Assembly: GCA_017409905.1 (NCBI GenBank)
Contig: JAFQRV010000034.1
Span: 1 to 64,000, forward strand
Direction of reading: 5' to 3'
DNA length: 64,000 nucleotides
Origin: Bacilli bacterium
GTDB lineage: Bacteria > Bacillota_I > Bacilli_A > ML615J-28 > CAG-313
Below the pieces are notes generated by a model. It saw only the letters and a list, made by a program, of their open reading frames with translations, did not search any database and was not told the DNA's origin. Each line of letters begins with the position of its first letter. Position 1 is the first letter of the stretch. Shown in pieces: positions 54,178 to 64,000 of the stretch. The position numbers and the translations under genes are program-made.

Positions 54178-55012
54178 TTTTGTTCACCTCTTCTAACATT
54201 TCCAAAACCATATCTTTGTAATCAGAGTTGATTTTAAAGAAACATTGGGAACCACTACTATTCAACTGTTCGTATAATGTTGAATTTATTAATTCACATT
54301 CAAAATTTACTAATAGATTATCATTGTTTAAATAGATAGTACATGGTAAGAATGCTAAATGTTCAAAATATTTAACCTTAAAGTGCAACTGACCAACATA
54401 ATGCATCGGCTCAATTTTTAGTTTTTTCCAGTCATATATAATATTAGTCGGAGTAAATACATCACAAATATCTATAATATCACTGTCACATTCTTTTTCA
54501 ACATAATTTACATTTCCAATTTCAACATCTTCTTGATAACAATATAATTCATTAGTCTTATTTTTTTCAAGTTCAGAAACGCCCACACATACCCCAATTA
54601 TATTAGTAAAATCAAGAGGATTAGGATATTTGAAATCTTCAGAAAATAATTCAACAATGTATCCATTATTCACTATAAATAATATATTGGCTTTTTGATC
54701 ATTTTTCATTTTATAAACATCATAAAGCACGGCATTATTCCAACTGAATCCATTATAATCATATACCTTTATATCAAGCATTTCTTTTTCTCCAAATATT
54801 TTAAAATGTTGATAAAATTTATATATATATTCACTTGTCAATCCACAAAAATTCCAATCTGGAATATAATCTTCATACAAATAATATGTTAATCCTTTAT
54901 ATTCCAAATCCATAACTCTATTGTTTTCCGCTACTATAACATCAGTAGCATTACACGAGACTAAAAATGGTATAAAAAACATCAATAAATTAATAAACAT
55001 TATTTTCTTCAT
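54170..55012 (-). CDS. lipoprotein of unknown function, tandem family member 3
   Basis: A 280-residue lipoprotein: signal peptide MKKIMFINLLMFFIPF, lipobox LVSC (Cys ~20). Family features are DICDVFTPTNIIYDWKKLKI, YVGQLHFKVKYFEHLAFLPC and a helical tail KDMVLEMLEEV. It is the first of the three tandem genes and has an RBS (GAGGTGA). Nothing outside this small family was recognised. Confidence 0.75.
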   Translation of the reverse strand: MKKIMFINLLMFFIPFLVSCNATDVIVAENNRVMDLEYKGLTYYLYEDYIPDWNFCGLTSEYIYKFYQHFKIFGEKEMLDIKVYDYNGFSWNNAVLYDVYKMKNDQKANILFIVNNGYIVELFSEDFKYPNPLDFTNIIGVCVGVSELEKNKTNELYCYQEDVEIGNVNYVEKECDSDIIDICDVFTPTNIIYDWKKLKIEPMHYVGQLHFKVKYFEHLAFLPCTIYLNNDNLLVNFECELINSTLYEQLNSSGSQCFFKINSDYKDMVLEMLEEVNKNA

Positions 55013-55199
55013 TTATATCACCTCTTAATATAATTGGAATATATTTTGTATTTAATTTCATTTTCATAATTATAATTTTAGGTTCGATAATTTTTTCTTC
55101 TAATATTTTTTTAATATTATTATAAAATAATATAGGTATAAAGGTATAATTATGTTTGACATAATTTTCAAATTTTTTATTTTCATATTTACCTTTTTT

Positions 55200-55358
55200 T
55201 TAAATATTTTTAATTAAATGTAAACAGTTATTTGAAAATAAATTATATTTTCCCTTCATATAATTGTCAATTGCTTCATTGTAAGTTGTTTTAAAGTTTT
55301 CAAACCTACCATTGATTGTTAGTTTATAAAACCAATTTCCATTATTTTTACCACAATA
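55200..55358 (-). pseudogene. C-terminal remnant of an unknown gene
   Basis: The minus strand has an open frame of ~52 codons that begins right after a stop, has no start codon, and reads NGRFENFKTTYNEAIDNYMK, then GKYNLFSNNCLHLIKNI and a stop. The composition is clearly protein-like. The SNNCLHLI ending faintly recalls the NC box of LRAT/NlpC-type proteins, but that is a guess. It is probably the tail of a deleted gene. Confidence 0.55.
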
Positions 55359-55376
55359 TTATAAGTTTAAAAACAA

Positions 55377-55403
55377 AAAACTCTCTTTTTCTAAGAGAGT
55401 TTT
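55377..55403 (-). terminator. terminator downstream of the SGNH-like lipoprotein gene
   Basis: The stem AAAACTCTCTT/AAGAGAGTTTT with T runs on both strands closes the ligA transcript about 110 bases after the last stop. It could also work in the other direction. Confidence 0.75.
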
Positions 55404-55440
55404 AATTATACTTTTTTGTTCATGCATAAGTTAACTTGAA

Positions 55441-55482
55441 AAACTATCTTAGAGCATGAGATATATCCCACACTAATAGTTT
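55441..55482 (-). other. hairpin-forming element after the SGNH-like gene
   Basis: The minus-strand RNA can pair AAACTAT with ATAGTTT as an outer stem and GTGTGGGA with TCTCATGC (G-U pairs included) as an inner stem with loop TATA. There is no T run, so it is not an ordinary terminator. Confidence 0.35.
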
Positions 55483-55511
55483 ATCATTTTTTAAACTGTA
55501 TTGTCAACATC

Positions 55512-56756
55512 TTATTCTGCAAAACTAATACTATCCGCAATTGTTTGTATTAGTTCTTGTATTTCTAATTCAATTTCTTCATATCTAAATGTATTACTTG
55601 ATGCAGGTCTTTTAGTAAGTGTTGAATAATGCATGCAAGCAGATAAATAAGCACCATATACTGATTGATGATTCATATCATCATATAAGCTTGGTAATGT
55701 ATTATCAAATAATTCATATGCTTTAAATGCTTCACCACTTCTAGTTATTTTAGCATTTACCATTTTACCAACTATGTCATATGCATCCACAATTCTTTGG
55801 GTCATTTCATATTTAGTTAGACCATTCCATCTTTCAACATTATAGGCCCATGTTTGATATAAGATCAATTGAACATCACGATCTTCGACTAATTTAGCAT
55901 AATCTTTTACTGCTGTTTCAAATAAATCATAACCATTAATTGTTCCACTACTATTTTCTTGAAGAATAATATGCGTGAAATCATATTTTTCAATATTAGC
56001 TTTAAACTTTAGTTCATGTTCATATAATTTACTTCCACCAGGAGTATCTTGAATATATGCACAATACGCACCATCACTTGTAATCATATTTTGGATGATT
56101 GCTGGAATGTCATGCTTATAAGTTAAGCTATTACCAACAAATAATATTTCATATGTTTCAACATCAGGATTTATTTGAATATCGAAAACTTGATTAACAC
56201 GGATATTTTTTTGTTCACTATAAACACTTAAAATTGTTTTACCAGTATGTTTAAACATGATTTCCATTGTTTCTTTATTTAAAATAAAGTCAGGATTATC
56301 AATAATTGTATATTGATCATTAACATAATGATTTGGTAAACATTCAATATTTAACTTATATACTTTTCCCATATAGTATGGTTCATTAGTATCAAGTGTA
56401 ACATTAAATCCATTAATTGCTTGAAACTCATCATTTTCTTTTACTTGAATTTTAATTTCTTTTCGGTAACCATACTTATTAGTAATTAATATTTTCACAT
56501 CGCCAATGCCATGTGAGGTCATAAGATATTCAGTTTCATTAATCTTTTCTAAAGATAAAACAACTGAATTTAAGCTTTTTACTGTTACTTCATCATTTTC
56601 ATAATAGGATTTAACTTTCAAACTTCCAGTTTGTGTATAATAAACAATTTCATCATATTCTATTTCAATAGTATCTTTTGGAGTTTGATTTATATCACAA
56701 CCAAAACAAAGAAATGAAAAAACAGTTAATAAAATAATTGTTATAATCTTTTTCAT
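55512..56756 (-). CDS. SGNH-hydrolase-like lipoprotein with N-terminal Ig-like domain
   Basis: A 414-residue lipoprotein: signal peptide MKKIITIILLTVFSFL, lipobox CFGC (Cys ~20). Residues ~30-195 are beta-rich, Ig-like. From ~203 the sequence is SGNH-type: block I ILFVGNSLTYKHDIP (Ser nucleophile), block III HIILQENSSGTI (Asn in place), and the late block V DDMNHQSVYGAYLSACMHY with Asp and His. This resembles the DUF4886 group of gut bacterial esterases. It would act outside the cell on ester groups of a polysaccharide or glycoprotein; the substrate is unknown. It follows ligA by 7 nt, an odd partner for a DNA ligase. Confidence 0.82.
   Translation of the reverse strand: MKKIITIILLTVFSFLCFGCDINQTPKDTIEIEYDEIVYYTQTGSLKVKSYYENDEVTVKSLNSVVLSLEKINETEYLMTSHGIGDVKILITNKYGYRKEIKIQVKENDEFQAINGFNVTLDTNEPYYMGKVYKLNIECLPNHYVNDQYTIIDNPDFILNKETMEIMFKHTGKTILSVYSEQKNIRVNQVFDIQINPDVETYEILFVGNSLTYKHDIPAIIQNMITSDGAYCAYIQDTPGGSKLYEHELKFKANIEKYDFTHIILQENSSGTINGYDLFETAVKDYAKLVEDRDVQLILYQTWAYNVERWNGLTKYEMTQRIVDAYDIVGKMVNAKITRSGEAFKAYELFDNTLPSLYDDMNHQSVYGAYLSACMHYSTLTKRPASSNTFRYEEIELEIQELIQTIADSISFAE
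56602..56677 (-). repeat. source copy of the 76-bp fragment at 53160-53235
   Basis: Lies inside the SGNH-like lipoprotein gene and encodes DTIEIEYDEIVYYTQTGSLK and a few more residues; the flanks continue in frame. Confidence 0.95.
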
Positions 56757-56763
56757 ATTAACC

Positions 56764-58764
<2,001 letters not shown>

Positions 58765-60837
58765 TTATTTTTTTCTAAGTGATGGATGATTTCTTAAAAT
58801 CTTTCTCAATGAATGATCTTTTTCAAATAATACTTGAAGAATCGATGCATTCTCTGATACAACAATACCTTCACCAAAATTAACATGTACTACTTTATCT
58901 CCTGTTTTGATTGGAGTATTATCTTCTGCTTCTTTTTCCATTTCAAGATGTTCTTTCCAATCTTGTGAAGCAATATATTCCGTAATAAAACGTGATTTTT
59001 GGTTTAACACAACACGCCCATATATTAATCTTCTGTTTACACATGTTAAATATACTTTTTCTTTTGCTCTAGTAAACGCAACATAAGCAATTCTTCTTTC
59101 CTCTTCAATATCAGAATCTTCTTTTAATGAAGGGAATAAACCTTCTTCTAATGCGACTACAAATACAACTTTAAATTCTAAACCTTTTACAGAGTGAACA
59201 GTTGATAATACTACACCATTAACATCTTGTTTAGTACCTAGTGTTTCATCTAATATTACATCATCAAAACCAACTAATAGTTTTTCTTTTGAACTTAATT
59301 CTTGTAAATCAGTTCTAGTTTCTAATTGCATCAAAATTGATTTAAATTCATTAATATTATCAATTCTGTGAGATTCTTCATCTTCAGCTTCTTCTTCTTT
59401 TAAGAATTCTAAATATTTTGTTTCTTGTAACATATATTCATAAAATTCAGGCAAAGACATTTGATCAAACTTATCAGCTAATTCTTTTATTAATGTTTTA
59501 AACTTAATTAAAGCCTCAGTTTTACTAGATGGTGTAATCTCATGAAGTCTTTCAATTGCTTCAAATAAAGTAATGTTTTCAGTATTTTTTAATTCTAATA
59601 ATTTTTCAATGGTTTTATCACCAATACCTCTAGAAGGTAAATTAATGATTCTTTTGAAATGAAAGATGTTTTCACTATCTATAATAAATTTTAAATAACT
59701 AATCACATCTTTAATTTCTCTTCTTTTTAAGAAAGCAAATCCACCATAAATTAAATATGGTATACCATTTTCGATTAATGCCATTTCAATATTTCTTGAA
59801 ATTACATTTGTTCGGTATAAGATTGCGATATCTTTATAACTATATCCACGTCTAACTAAGTTCTTAATTTCATCAATGATAAATCGCGGTTCATCTTCAT
59901 AATAATATGCATCATGAATTACAACATCTTGTAACTTACCCTCTTTTTCGCTAAATAACTCTTTCTTTTCTCTTTTTAAATTATGTGAAATTAAGTTATT
60001 AGCTCCCTTAAGAATAGCATTAGTCGAACGATAGTTTTGTGTAAGCTTAAATAATTTTGCATCAAAATCCTTCTGGAATTGATACATGTTAGTAACACAT
60101 GCTCCTCTAAATGAATAAATACTTTGGTCATCATCACCAACGACAAAGATGTTTTGTGTTTTTTGTCCTAATAATTTAATAATATTATATTGAACAATAT
60201 TAGTATCTTGAAATTCATCAACTAATATATATTGATATTTATTTTGGAAATATTCAAGAACATCAGGATATTCAGTTAGTATTTTATTTGTTAATACTAA
60301 TAAATCATCAAAGTCTACTTGATTATTATCTTTTAAACGTTTTTGATAATGATCATATATTTGTTTAGGAACACCATTAATTTCACCAATACCATTTTTA
60401 TATGCAGAAATAATGTTATAAGCAGCTTTTGGTGAAAAATATTTTCTTGATAAGTCTAATTCTTTATATAATTCACTAATTAATTTATTTGCATCTTCAT
60501 CATCAATAATTTCAAAATTCTTTTCATAACCTATTTTTGTTATTGTTTGACGAAGGATTCTAGCACATAAAGAATGAATTGTTGAGATAGTTACATATTT
60601 AGCATCATTTCCACACATACCAACTACTCTATCCCTCATTTCATTAGTTGCTTTTTTTGTGAAAGTGATTGCTAAAATATTTCGTGGGTTAATCCCTTTT
60701 TCTTGGATCATATAAGCGATTCTTGAAGTTAAGGTTTTTGTTTTTCCAGTACCCGCACCCGCAAATACAATTACTGGACCTTCAACTTGCATTACCGCAT
60801 TCTTCTGTTGTTCGTTTAAGTTCTCTAGAATACTCAT
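58765..60837 (-). CDS. pcrA: ATP-dependent DNA helicase PcrA/UvrD
   Basis: A 690-residue superfamily 1A helicase, slightly shorter than typical PcrA (~740). Motifs in order: Q motif LNEQQKNAV, I VFAGAGTGKTKTLTSRIAYM, Ia ITFTKKATNEMRDR, II YILVDEFQDTN, III VVGDDDQSIYSFRGA, IV LTQNYRST, V VVLSTVHSVKGLEFKVVF, VI EERRIAYVAFTRAKEKVYLT. The C-terminus has the small Tudor-like domain VNFGEGIVVSENASILQVLF that contacts RNA polymerase. It unwinds 3' to 5' in repair and rolling-circle replication. Confidence 0.96.
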   Translation of the reverse strand: MSILENLNEQQKNAVMQVEGPVIVFAGAGTGKTKTLTSRIAYMIQEKGINPRNILAITFTKKATNEMRDRVVGMCGNDAKYVTISTIHSLCARILRQTITKIGYEKNFEIIDDEDANKLISELYKELDLSRKYFSPKAAYNIISAYKNGIGEINGVPKQIYDHYQKRLKDNNQVDFDDLLVLTNKILTEYPDVLEYFQNKYQYILVDEFQDTNIVQYNIIKLLGQKTQNIFVVGDDDQSIYSFRGACVTNMYQFQKDFDAKLFKLTQNYRSTNAILKGANNLISHNLKREKKELFSEKEGKLQDVVIHDAYYYEDEPRFIIDEIKNLVRRGYSYKDIAILYRTNVISRNIEMALIENGIPYLIYGGFAFLKRREIKDVISYLKFIIDSENIFHFKRIINLPSRGIGDKTIEKLLELKNTENITLFEAIERLHEITPSSKTEALIKFKTLIKELADKFDQMSLPEFYEYMLQETKYLEFLKEEEAEDEESHRIDNINEFKSILMQLETRTDLQELSSKEKLLVGFDDVILDETLGTKQDVNGVVLSTVHSVKGLEFKVVFVVALEEGLFPSLKEDSDIEEERRIAYVAFTRAKEKVYLTCVNRRLIYGRVVLNQKSRFITEYIASQDWKEHLEMEKEAEDNTPIKTGDKVVHVNFGEGIVVSENASILQVLFEKDHSLRKILRNHPSLRKK

Positions 60838-60839
60838 GA

Positions 60840-62483
60840 CTACTTACCAAATGATGATTTTAAACTAACTGTTTGGTTAAAGACTAATTTTTCTTTACTA
60901 GAATCATAGTCAGTTACATAATAACCACATCTTACAAATTGATAATGGTCTAATGGTTTAGTATCAATTAAACTTCTTTCTACAAAACCATTTAATTTAA
61001 CCCATGAGTTAGGATTCATTCTTTCTTTAAAATTATCACTTGATACTTTAGCATCTAACATAAGCGGTTCAAAGATATTAAATTGTGCAGGAACTGCTGT
61101 TGCTGCATCAACAAAATGAATTGTACCATTTGGTTTTCTTTCGTTAAATCCTGTACCACTCTTAGTAGCTGGATCATATGTACAATGTAATTCTTTAATG
61201 CTGCCGTCTTCATTATAAATTACTTCTTCACATTTAATAAAGTAAGCATGCATTAAACGTACTTCTAAACCAACTGATAATCTCTTCCAATGTTTGTTTG
61301 GTTTTTCTTCAATAAAATCTTCTTGATCAATATAAATATTTCTAGAGAAAGTAAGTGTTCTACTTCCTAATTCTTCATTTTCATTATTATTTAAAGCTGT
61401 TAATTCTTCAACTTTACCTTCTGGATAGTTAGTAATAACAACTTTTAATGGATGTAATACAGCCATTGGTCTTGAGGCTTTTAATTTTAAATCATCTCTT
61501 ACAAAATGTTCTAACATTTCATAATCAACTGTTGAATTAATTTTTGAAAGTCCTGTTGATAAAATAAATTCTTTAATTGAATTAGGTGTAAATCCTCTTC
61601 TTTTTAAACCAACTAATGTAGGCATACGTGGATCATCATAACCTGTTACTAAATTTTCATCAACTAATTGTTTTAAGTAACGTTTACTCATAATCATATT
61701 TGTAATACCTAAACGTCCAAATTCAATTTGACGTGGTTTATGTTCTACTTCACAATTATTAATTACCCAATCATATAGTGGACGATGATCTTCGTATTCT
61801 AAACTACATAAAGAATGTGTAATACCTTCAAATGAATCTTGTAGTGGATGTGCAAAATCATACATTGGATAAATACACCATTTATCACCTGTTTGGTGAT
61901 GATTGATATGGATAATACGATAGATTACTGGATCACGCATATTAATATTAGGTGATGCCATATCAATTTTTGCACGTAAAGTTTTTGAACCATTTGGATA
62001 TTTACCATCACGCATTTCTTCAAATAACTTTAAATTTTCTTCAATTGAACGGTTGCGGTAAGGTGAGTCTTTTCCTGGTGTTTTATCATCACCACGATAC
62101 TCACTAATTTCTTCTTGTGTTAAATCACAAACAAAAGCTAAACCTTTTTTGATTAAAAGAATTGCTTTTTCGTATGTTTTTTCAAAATAACTAGAACCAT
62201 AAACAACAATTCTTGGAGTATATCCTAACCATTCTAAATCTTTTCTAATAGCATCAACATATTCTGCATCTTCTTTTACTGGATTAGTATCGTCAAAACG
62301 AAGATTAGTTTCACCATTAAAATGTTTTGCAAGTTCAAAGTTAGTTACTATTGCTCTTGCATGACCTATATGTAAATAAGCATTAGGTTCTGGTGGAAAT
62401 CTTGTTAAAATATGATCAACAACTCCTGTTTCTAGTTCTTTTTGCATTATTGTTTTTATAAAATTTGATGTTTCGTTCATCAT
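60840..62483 (-). CDS. glnS: glutamine-tRNA ligase
   Basis: About 547 residues. The class I HIGH motif is in [18 protein letters not shown] and the KMSKS-like loop is [10 protein letters not shown]; GlnRS hallmarks include [49 protein letters not shown] and the C-terminal anticodon domains. ATG 62483 has GAGGG eight bases upstream; the GTG five codons earlier is not needed. Most Bacilli charge tRNA-Gln indirectly with GatCAB, so a GlnRS here implies direct glutaminylation and probably past lateral gain. Confidence 0.95.
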   Translation of the reverse strand: MMNETSNFIKTIMQKELETGVVDHILTRFPPEPNAYLHIGHARAIVTNFELAKHFNGETNLRFDDTNPVKEDAEYVDAIRKDLEWLGYTPRIVVYGSSYFEKTYEKAILLIKKGLAFVCDLTQEEISEYRGDDKTPGKDSPYRNRSIEENLKLFEEMRDGKYPNGSKTLRAKIDMASPNINMRDPVIYRIIHINHHQTGDKWCIYPMYDFAHPLQDSFEGITHSLCSLEYEDHRPLYDWVINNCEVEHKPRQIEFGRLGITNMIMSKRYLKQLVDENLVTGYDDPRMPTLVGLKRRGFTPNSIKEFILSTGLSKINSTVDYEMLEHFVRDDLKLKASRPMAVLHPLKVVITNYPEGKVEELTALNNNENEELGSRTLTFSRNIYIDQEDFIEEKPNKHWKRLSVGLEVRLMHAYFIKCEEVIYNEDGSIKELHCTYDPATKSGTGFNERKPNGTIHFVDAATAVPAQFNIFEPLMLDAKVSSDNFKERMNPNSWVKLNGFVERSLIDTKPLDHYQFVRCGYYVTDYDSSKEKLVFNQTVSLKSSFGK

Positions 62484-62500
62484 AATATATTCCCTCACTA

Positions 62501-63148
62501 TTAACTAATTTTCTTTAAATTTTTAGCGTTTGCATATTTTGTATAATATGTAATTAATTTTTGTTCATCTTCTTTTAAATCTTTTTTACTGAAGCATATA
62601 ATCATAACTAATATTTTTTTAGTTTCTTCAGTAACTGATGTTCTTAAAGTATCACTTGTTGGTGAACCAAAGATACCAGACTCATCAACATAAACAATTA
62701 AGTTTTCCGCATTTATATCACTTCGATTAATTGCGTTAACTACTTCGTTTTCTTTACCAATTCGAATTTCGATGTCATTATTAATTTTTTCTAAATCTAC
62801 TACGCAAACACTTCTTAATACTTCAACTGATAATATATTACCTAAATCAATTAAATCACCAAGTGTATATAAACTAGCTTCATTAGTTCGATGTTTAATT
62901 ACTCTACGAACTAATGCTTCTACTGCGCATCTAGTATGACTTGGATCTTTTTTTAATTTTTTATATCCATCTCTTGTTTCTTTAATTTTCCAATTTGATG
63001 TTACTTCATTAATTGAAAATGGTACATCTAAATTTTCTAATAATTGTTGTACAACTTCCGTTTTATTATTCTCTACATCCATTGTATAAGCAATTACAGA
63101 AAACTCTGGTAATAACTGCTGTAATTCTTGATTAATCGTAATTTTCAT
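62501..63148 (-). CDS. B3/B4 tRNA-editing-like domain protein
   Basis: A 215-residue stand-alone version of the B3/B4 domain found in the PheRS beta subunit. Typical pieces are [55 protein letters not shown] and [20 protein letters not shown]. Stand-alone homologues are common in Bacillota and are thought to clear mischarged tRNA or a free substrate; the exact reaction is not known here. It overlaps the coiled-coil gene upstream by 17 nt and precedes glnS by 17 nt, so it probably shares its transcript. Confidence 0.85.
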   Translation of the reverse strand: MKITINQELQQLLPEFSVIAYTMDVENNKTEVVQQLLENLDVPFSINEVTSNWKIKETRDGYKKLKKDPSHTRCAVEALVRRVIKHRTNEASLYTLGDLIDLGNILSVEVLRSVCVVDLEKINNDIEIRIGKENEVVNAINRSDINAENLIVYVDESGIFGSPTSDTLRTSVTEETKKILVMIICFSKKDLKEDEQKLITYYTKYANAKNLKKIS

Positions 63149-64000
63149 TTAGTAATTCCTCTATCTGCATTATAACATTTTGATAATCAACTAATTGATT
63201 ATTTAATCGCTGTGAATCATCAATAAAACCATTAATTTTATCTTCTAATTTTAGCATCATTTCTTTTAACTGAGGAATCTTTTCTTCGAAATACTGACCT
63301 TCATCAAGTAATTCTTTAATTTTACCATTATCATTTTGACTTAAGAATTCTTCATAATCTTTTTTAATTCCATCATATTTATTAATTAACTGATTTAAAG
63401 TTAATTCTTCTTGATGAATTTGATTATCAATATTTCTTATTTTTTCAACTTCTGGTTCAAATAACATAAATGTTCTGTCTTCTTTTAAACCTTCTAAAAC
63501 CTTTTGTTGTTGTTTGATAGCATTCATTCCATCTTTTAGTTCTTTTCTAAACTGATCATCGAAACGAATAAATTGTTGATGTTTAAATCCCGCAATATTA
63601 TCCTTAATATCTAAAACATGATTATCTAATTCTTTGATTGTTGTTTGAATTATTAAATATGCTTCTTGATATCTTTTTATTTTCACATCAAGATGTTCTT
63701 TTTGTTCTTTAATCACATCTAATCTTTTCTTTTCTTCTTTTAAATCTTTTAAACGTTTATTACGCTGATATTCTAAATTAGTTTTTGTATCTAAACATAA
63801 TAAACGAGATTTAAATTTAATAAATAAAGCATCATACTCTTCTACTTGTTCAGATGCTGGTTTACTAACTAAATAATTTTTACTATAAAGCTCAGTAAAC
63901 TCTTTTAACTGCTTAGTTGAAGTAGTACTATATATATCTTTTATTTCTTTTAAATAATTCTGTTTATGTTCAAGTCGTAATTCTAAATCATGTTTAACAC
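63132..64000 (-). CDS. coiled-coil protein, cut by the window edge
   Basis: The frame is open from the stop at 63132 to the end of the window (at least 289 codons). The GTG at 63716 is internal, because coding continues upstream as EEKKRLDV and NLEYQRNKRLKDLKEEKKR. The whole visible part is a long alpha-helical coiled coil rich in Lys, Glu, Gln and Leu, with no signal peptide or enzyme motif in the visible region. The N-terminus may carry another domain outside the window. It shares the operon with the repair and translation genes. Confidence 0.75.
   Translation of the reverse strand, partial: VKHDLELRLEHKQNYLKEIKDIYSTTSTKQLKEFTELYSKNYLVSKPASEQVEEYDALFIKFKSRLLCLDTKTNLEYQRNKRLKDLKEEKKRLDVIKEQKEHLDVKIKRYQEAYLIIQTTIKELDNHVLDIKDNIAGFKHQQFIRFDDQFRKELKDGMNAIKQQQKVLEGLKEDRTFMLFEPEVEKIRNIDNQIHQEELTLNQLINKYDGIKKDYEEFLSQNDNGKIKELLDEGQYFEEKIPQLKEMMLKLEDKINGFIDDSQRLNNQLVDYQNVIMQIEELLNENYD

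Larger units (their letters stand above)
55013..55511. other. ~500-bp gap with gene debris, a terminator and a structured element
   Basis: No intact gene lies here. The left part (55013-55199) is very AT-rich with nothing recognisable apart from the lipoprotein RBS. 55200-55358 is a degraded coding fragment, 55377-55403 a hairpin terminator and 55441-55482 a hairpin-forming sequence, each listed separately. Confidence 0.7.

Noticed and set aside
63132-63716. A complete gene starting at GTG 63716
   Set aside because: Coiled-coil coding continues in frame upstream to the window edge, so the GTG is internal.

Overview
The window is AT-rich DNA (roughly 30% GC by eye) from a low-GC Bacillota, most likely an uncultured gut Bacilli lineage near the Mollicutes/RF39/Erysipelotrichia groups. 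Evidence: strong AGGAGG ribosome sites, TTGACA/TATAAT promoters, a T-box leader before pheST, lipoboxes on many exported proteins, a CotY/CotZ-like coat protein and BspA/InlB-type surface repeats. TGA is used as a stop (the psuG stop overlaps the next start as ATGA), so the code is standard and not the Mollicutes code. Nearly all genes are on the minus strand; only uppP and the coat-like gene are on plus.

Layout from left to right. 1-1000: a broken PepD-type peptidase gene whose 3' end is fused to an exact 134-bp copy of a piece of the giant lipoprotein gene at 5932-6065. 1130-2792: an exported FN3-like protein, tRNA-Thr(CGU), and a small protein that looks like the N-terminus of ribosomal protein S6 fused to an S1 domain. 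2961-32359: the main feature, a block of twelve co-directional genes with overlaps or short gaps (largest 58 nt), starting at a strong promoter with a perfect palindrome over its -35 and ending at a clear terminator. Read 5' to 3' it encodes an InlB-repeat lipoprotein, a membrane-anchored peptide-binding protein, OppB, OppC, OppD, OppF, a small membrane protein, a 2505-residue cell-surface subtilisin-like protease with BspA leucine-rich repeats, and four large lipoproteins with Ig-like, InlB and Cys-rich repeats. I read this as one surface system for binding and degrading proteins and importing the peptides; it is the strongest candidate here for an undescribed system.

32526-36033: a short operon for a lipoprotein amidase, pseudouridine-5'-phosphate glycosidase and an unknown membrane protein. 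36141-39830: pheST behind a Phe T-box. 39857-43275: DJ-1/PfpI protein, YjjX-like NTPase, TrmB, PepV and a membrane protein with an EIIB-like domain lacking the catalytic cysteine. A divergent promoter pair separates these from uppP and the coat-like gene on plus. 44678-46951: a second BspA-like lipoprotein sharing a DNA segment with the giant protease. 47038-52205: a polyamine transporter operon (regulator, PotA, PotB, PotC, PotD). 52361-55012: three tandem paralogous lipoproteins of unknown function with gene debris between and beside them. 55512-64000: a DNA repair/translation cluster (coiled-coil protein running off the window, B3/B4-domain protein, GlnRS, PcrA, LigA) ending in an SGNH-like lipoprotein.

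Two themes recur. One is surface proteins built from lipoprotein anchors plus repeats, with several extracytoplasmic proteins anchored in unusual ways. The other is short exact copies of coding sequence placed elsewhere (1-134, 53160-53235), which may be real recombination scars or assembly joins. All statements come from reading the sequence; no database search was run.
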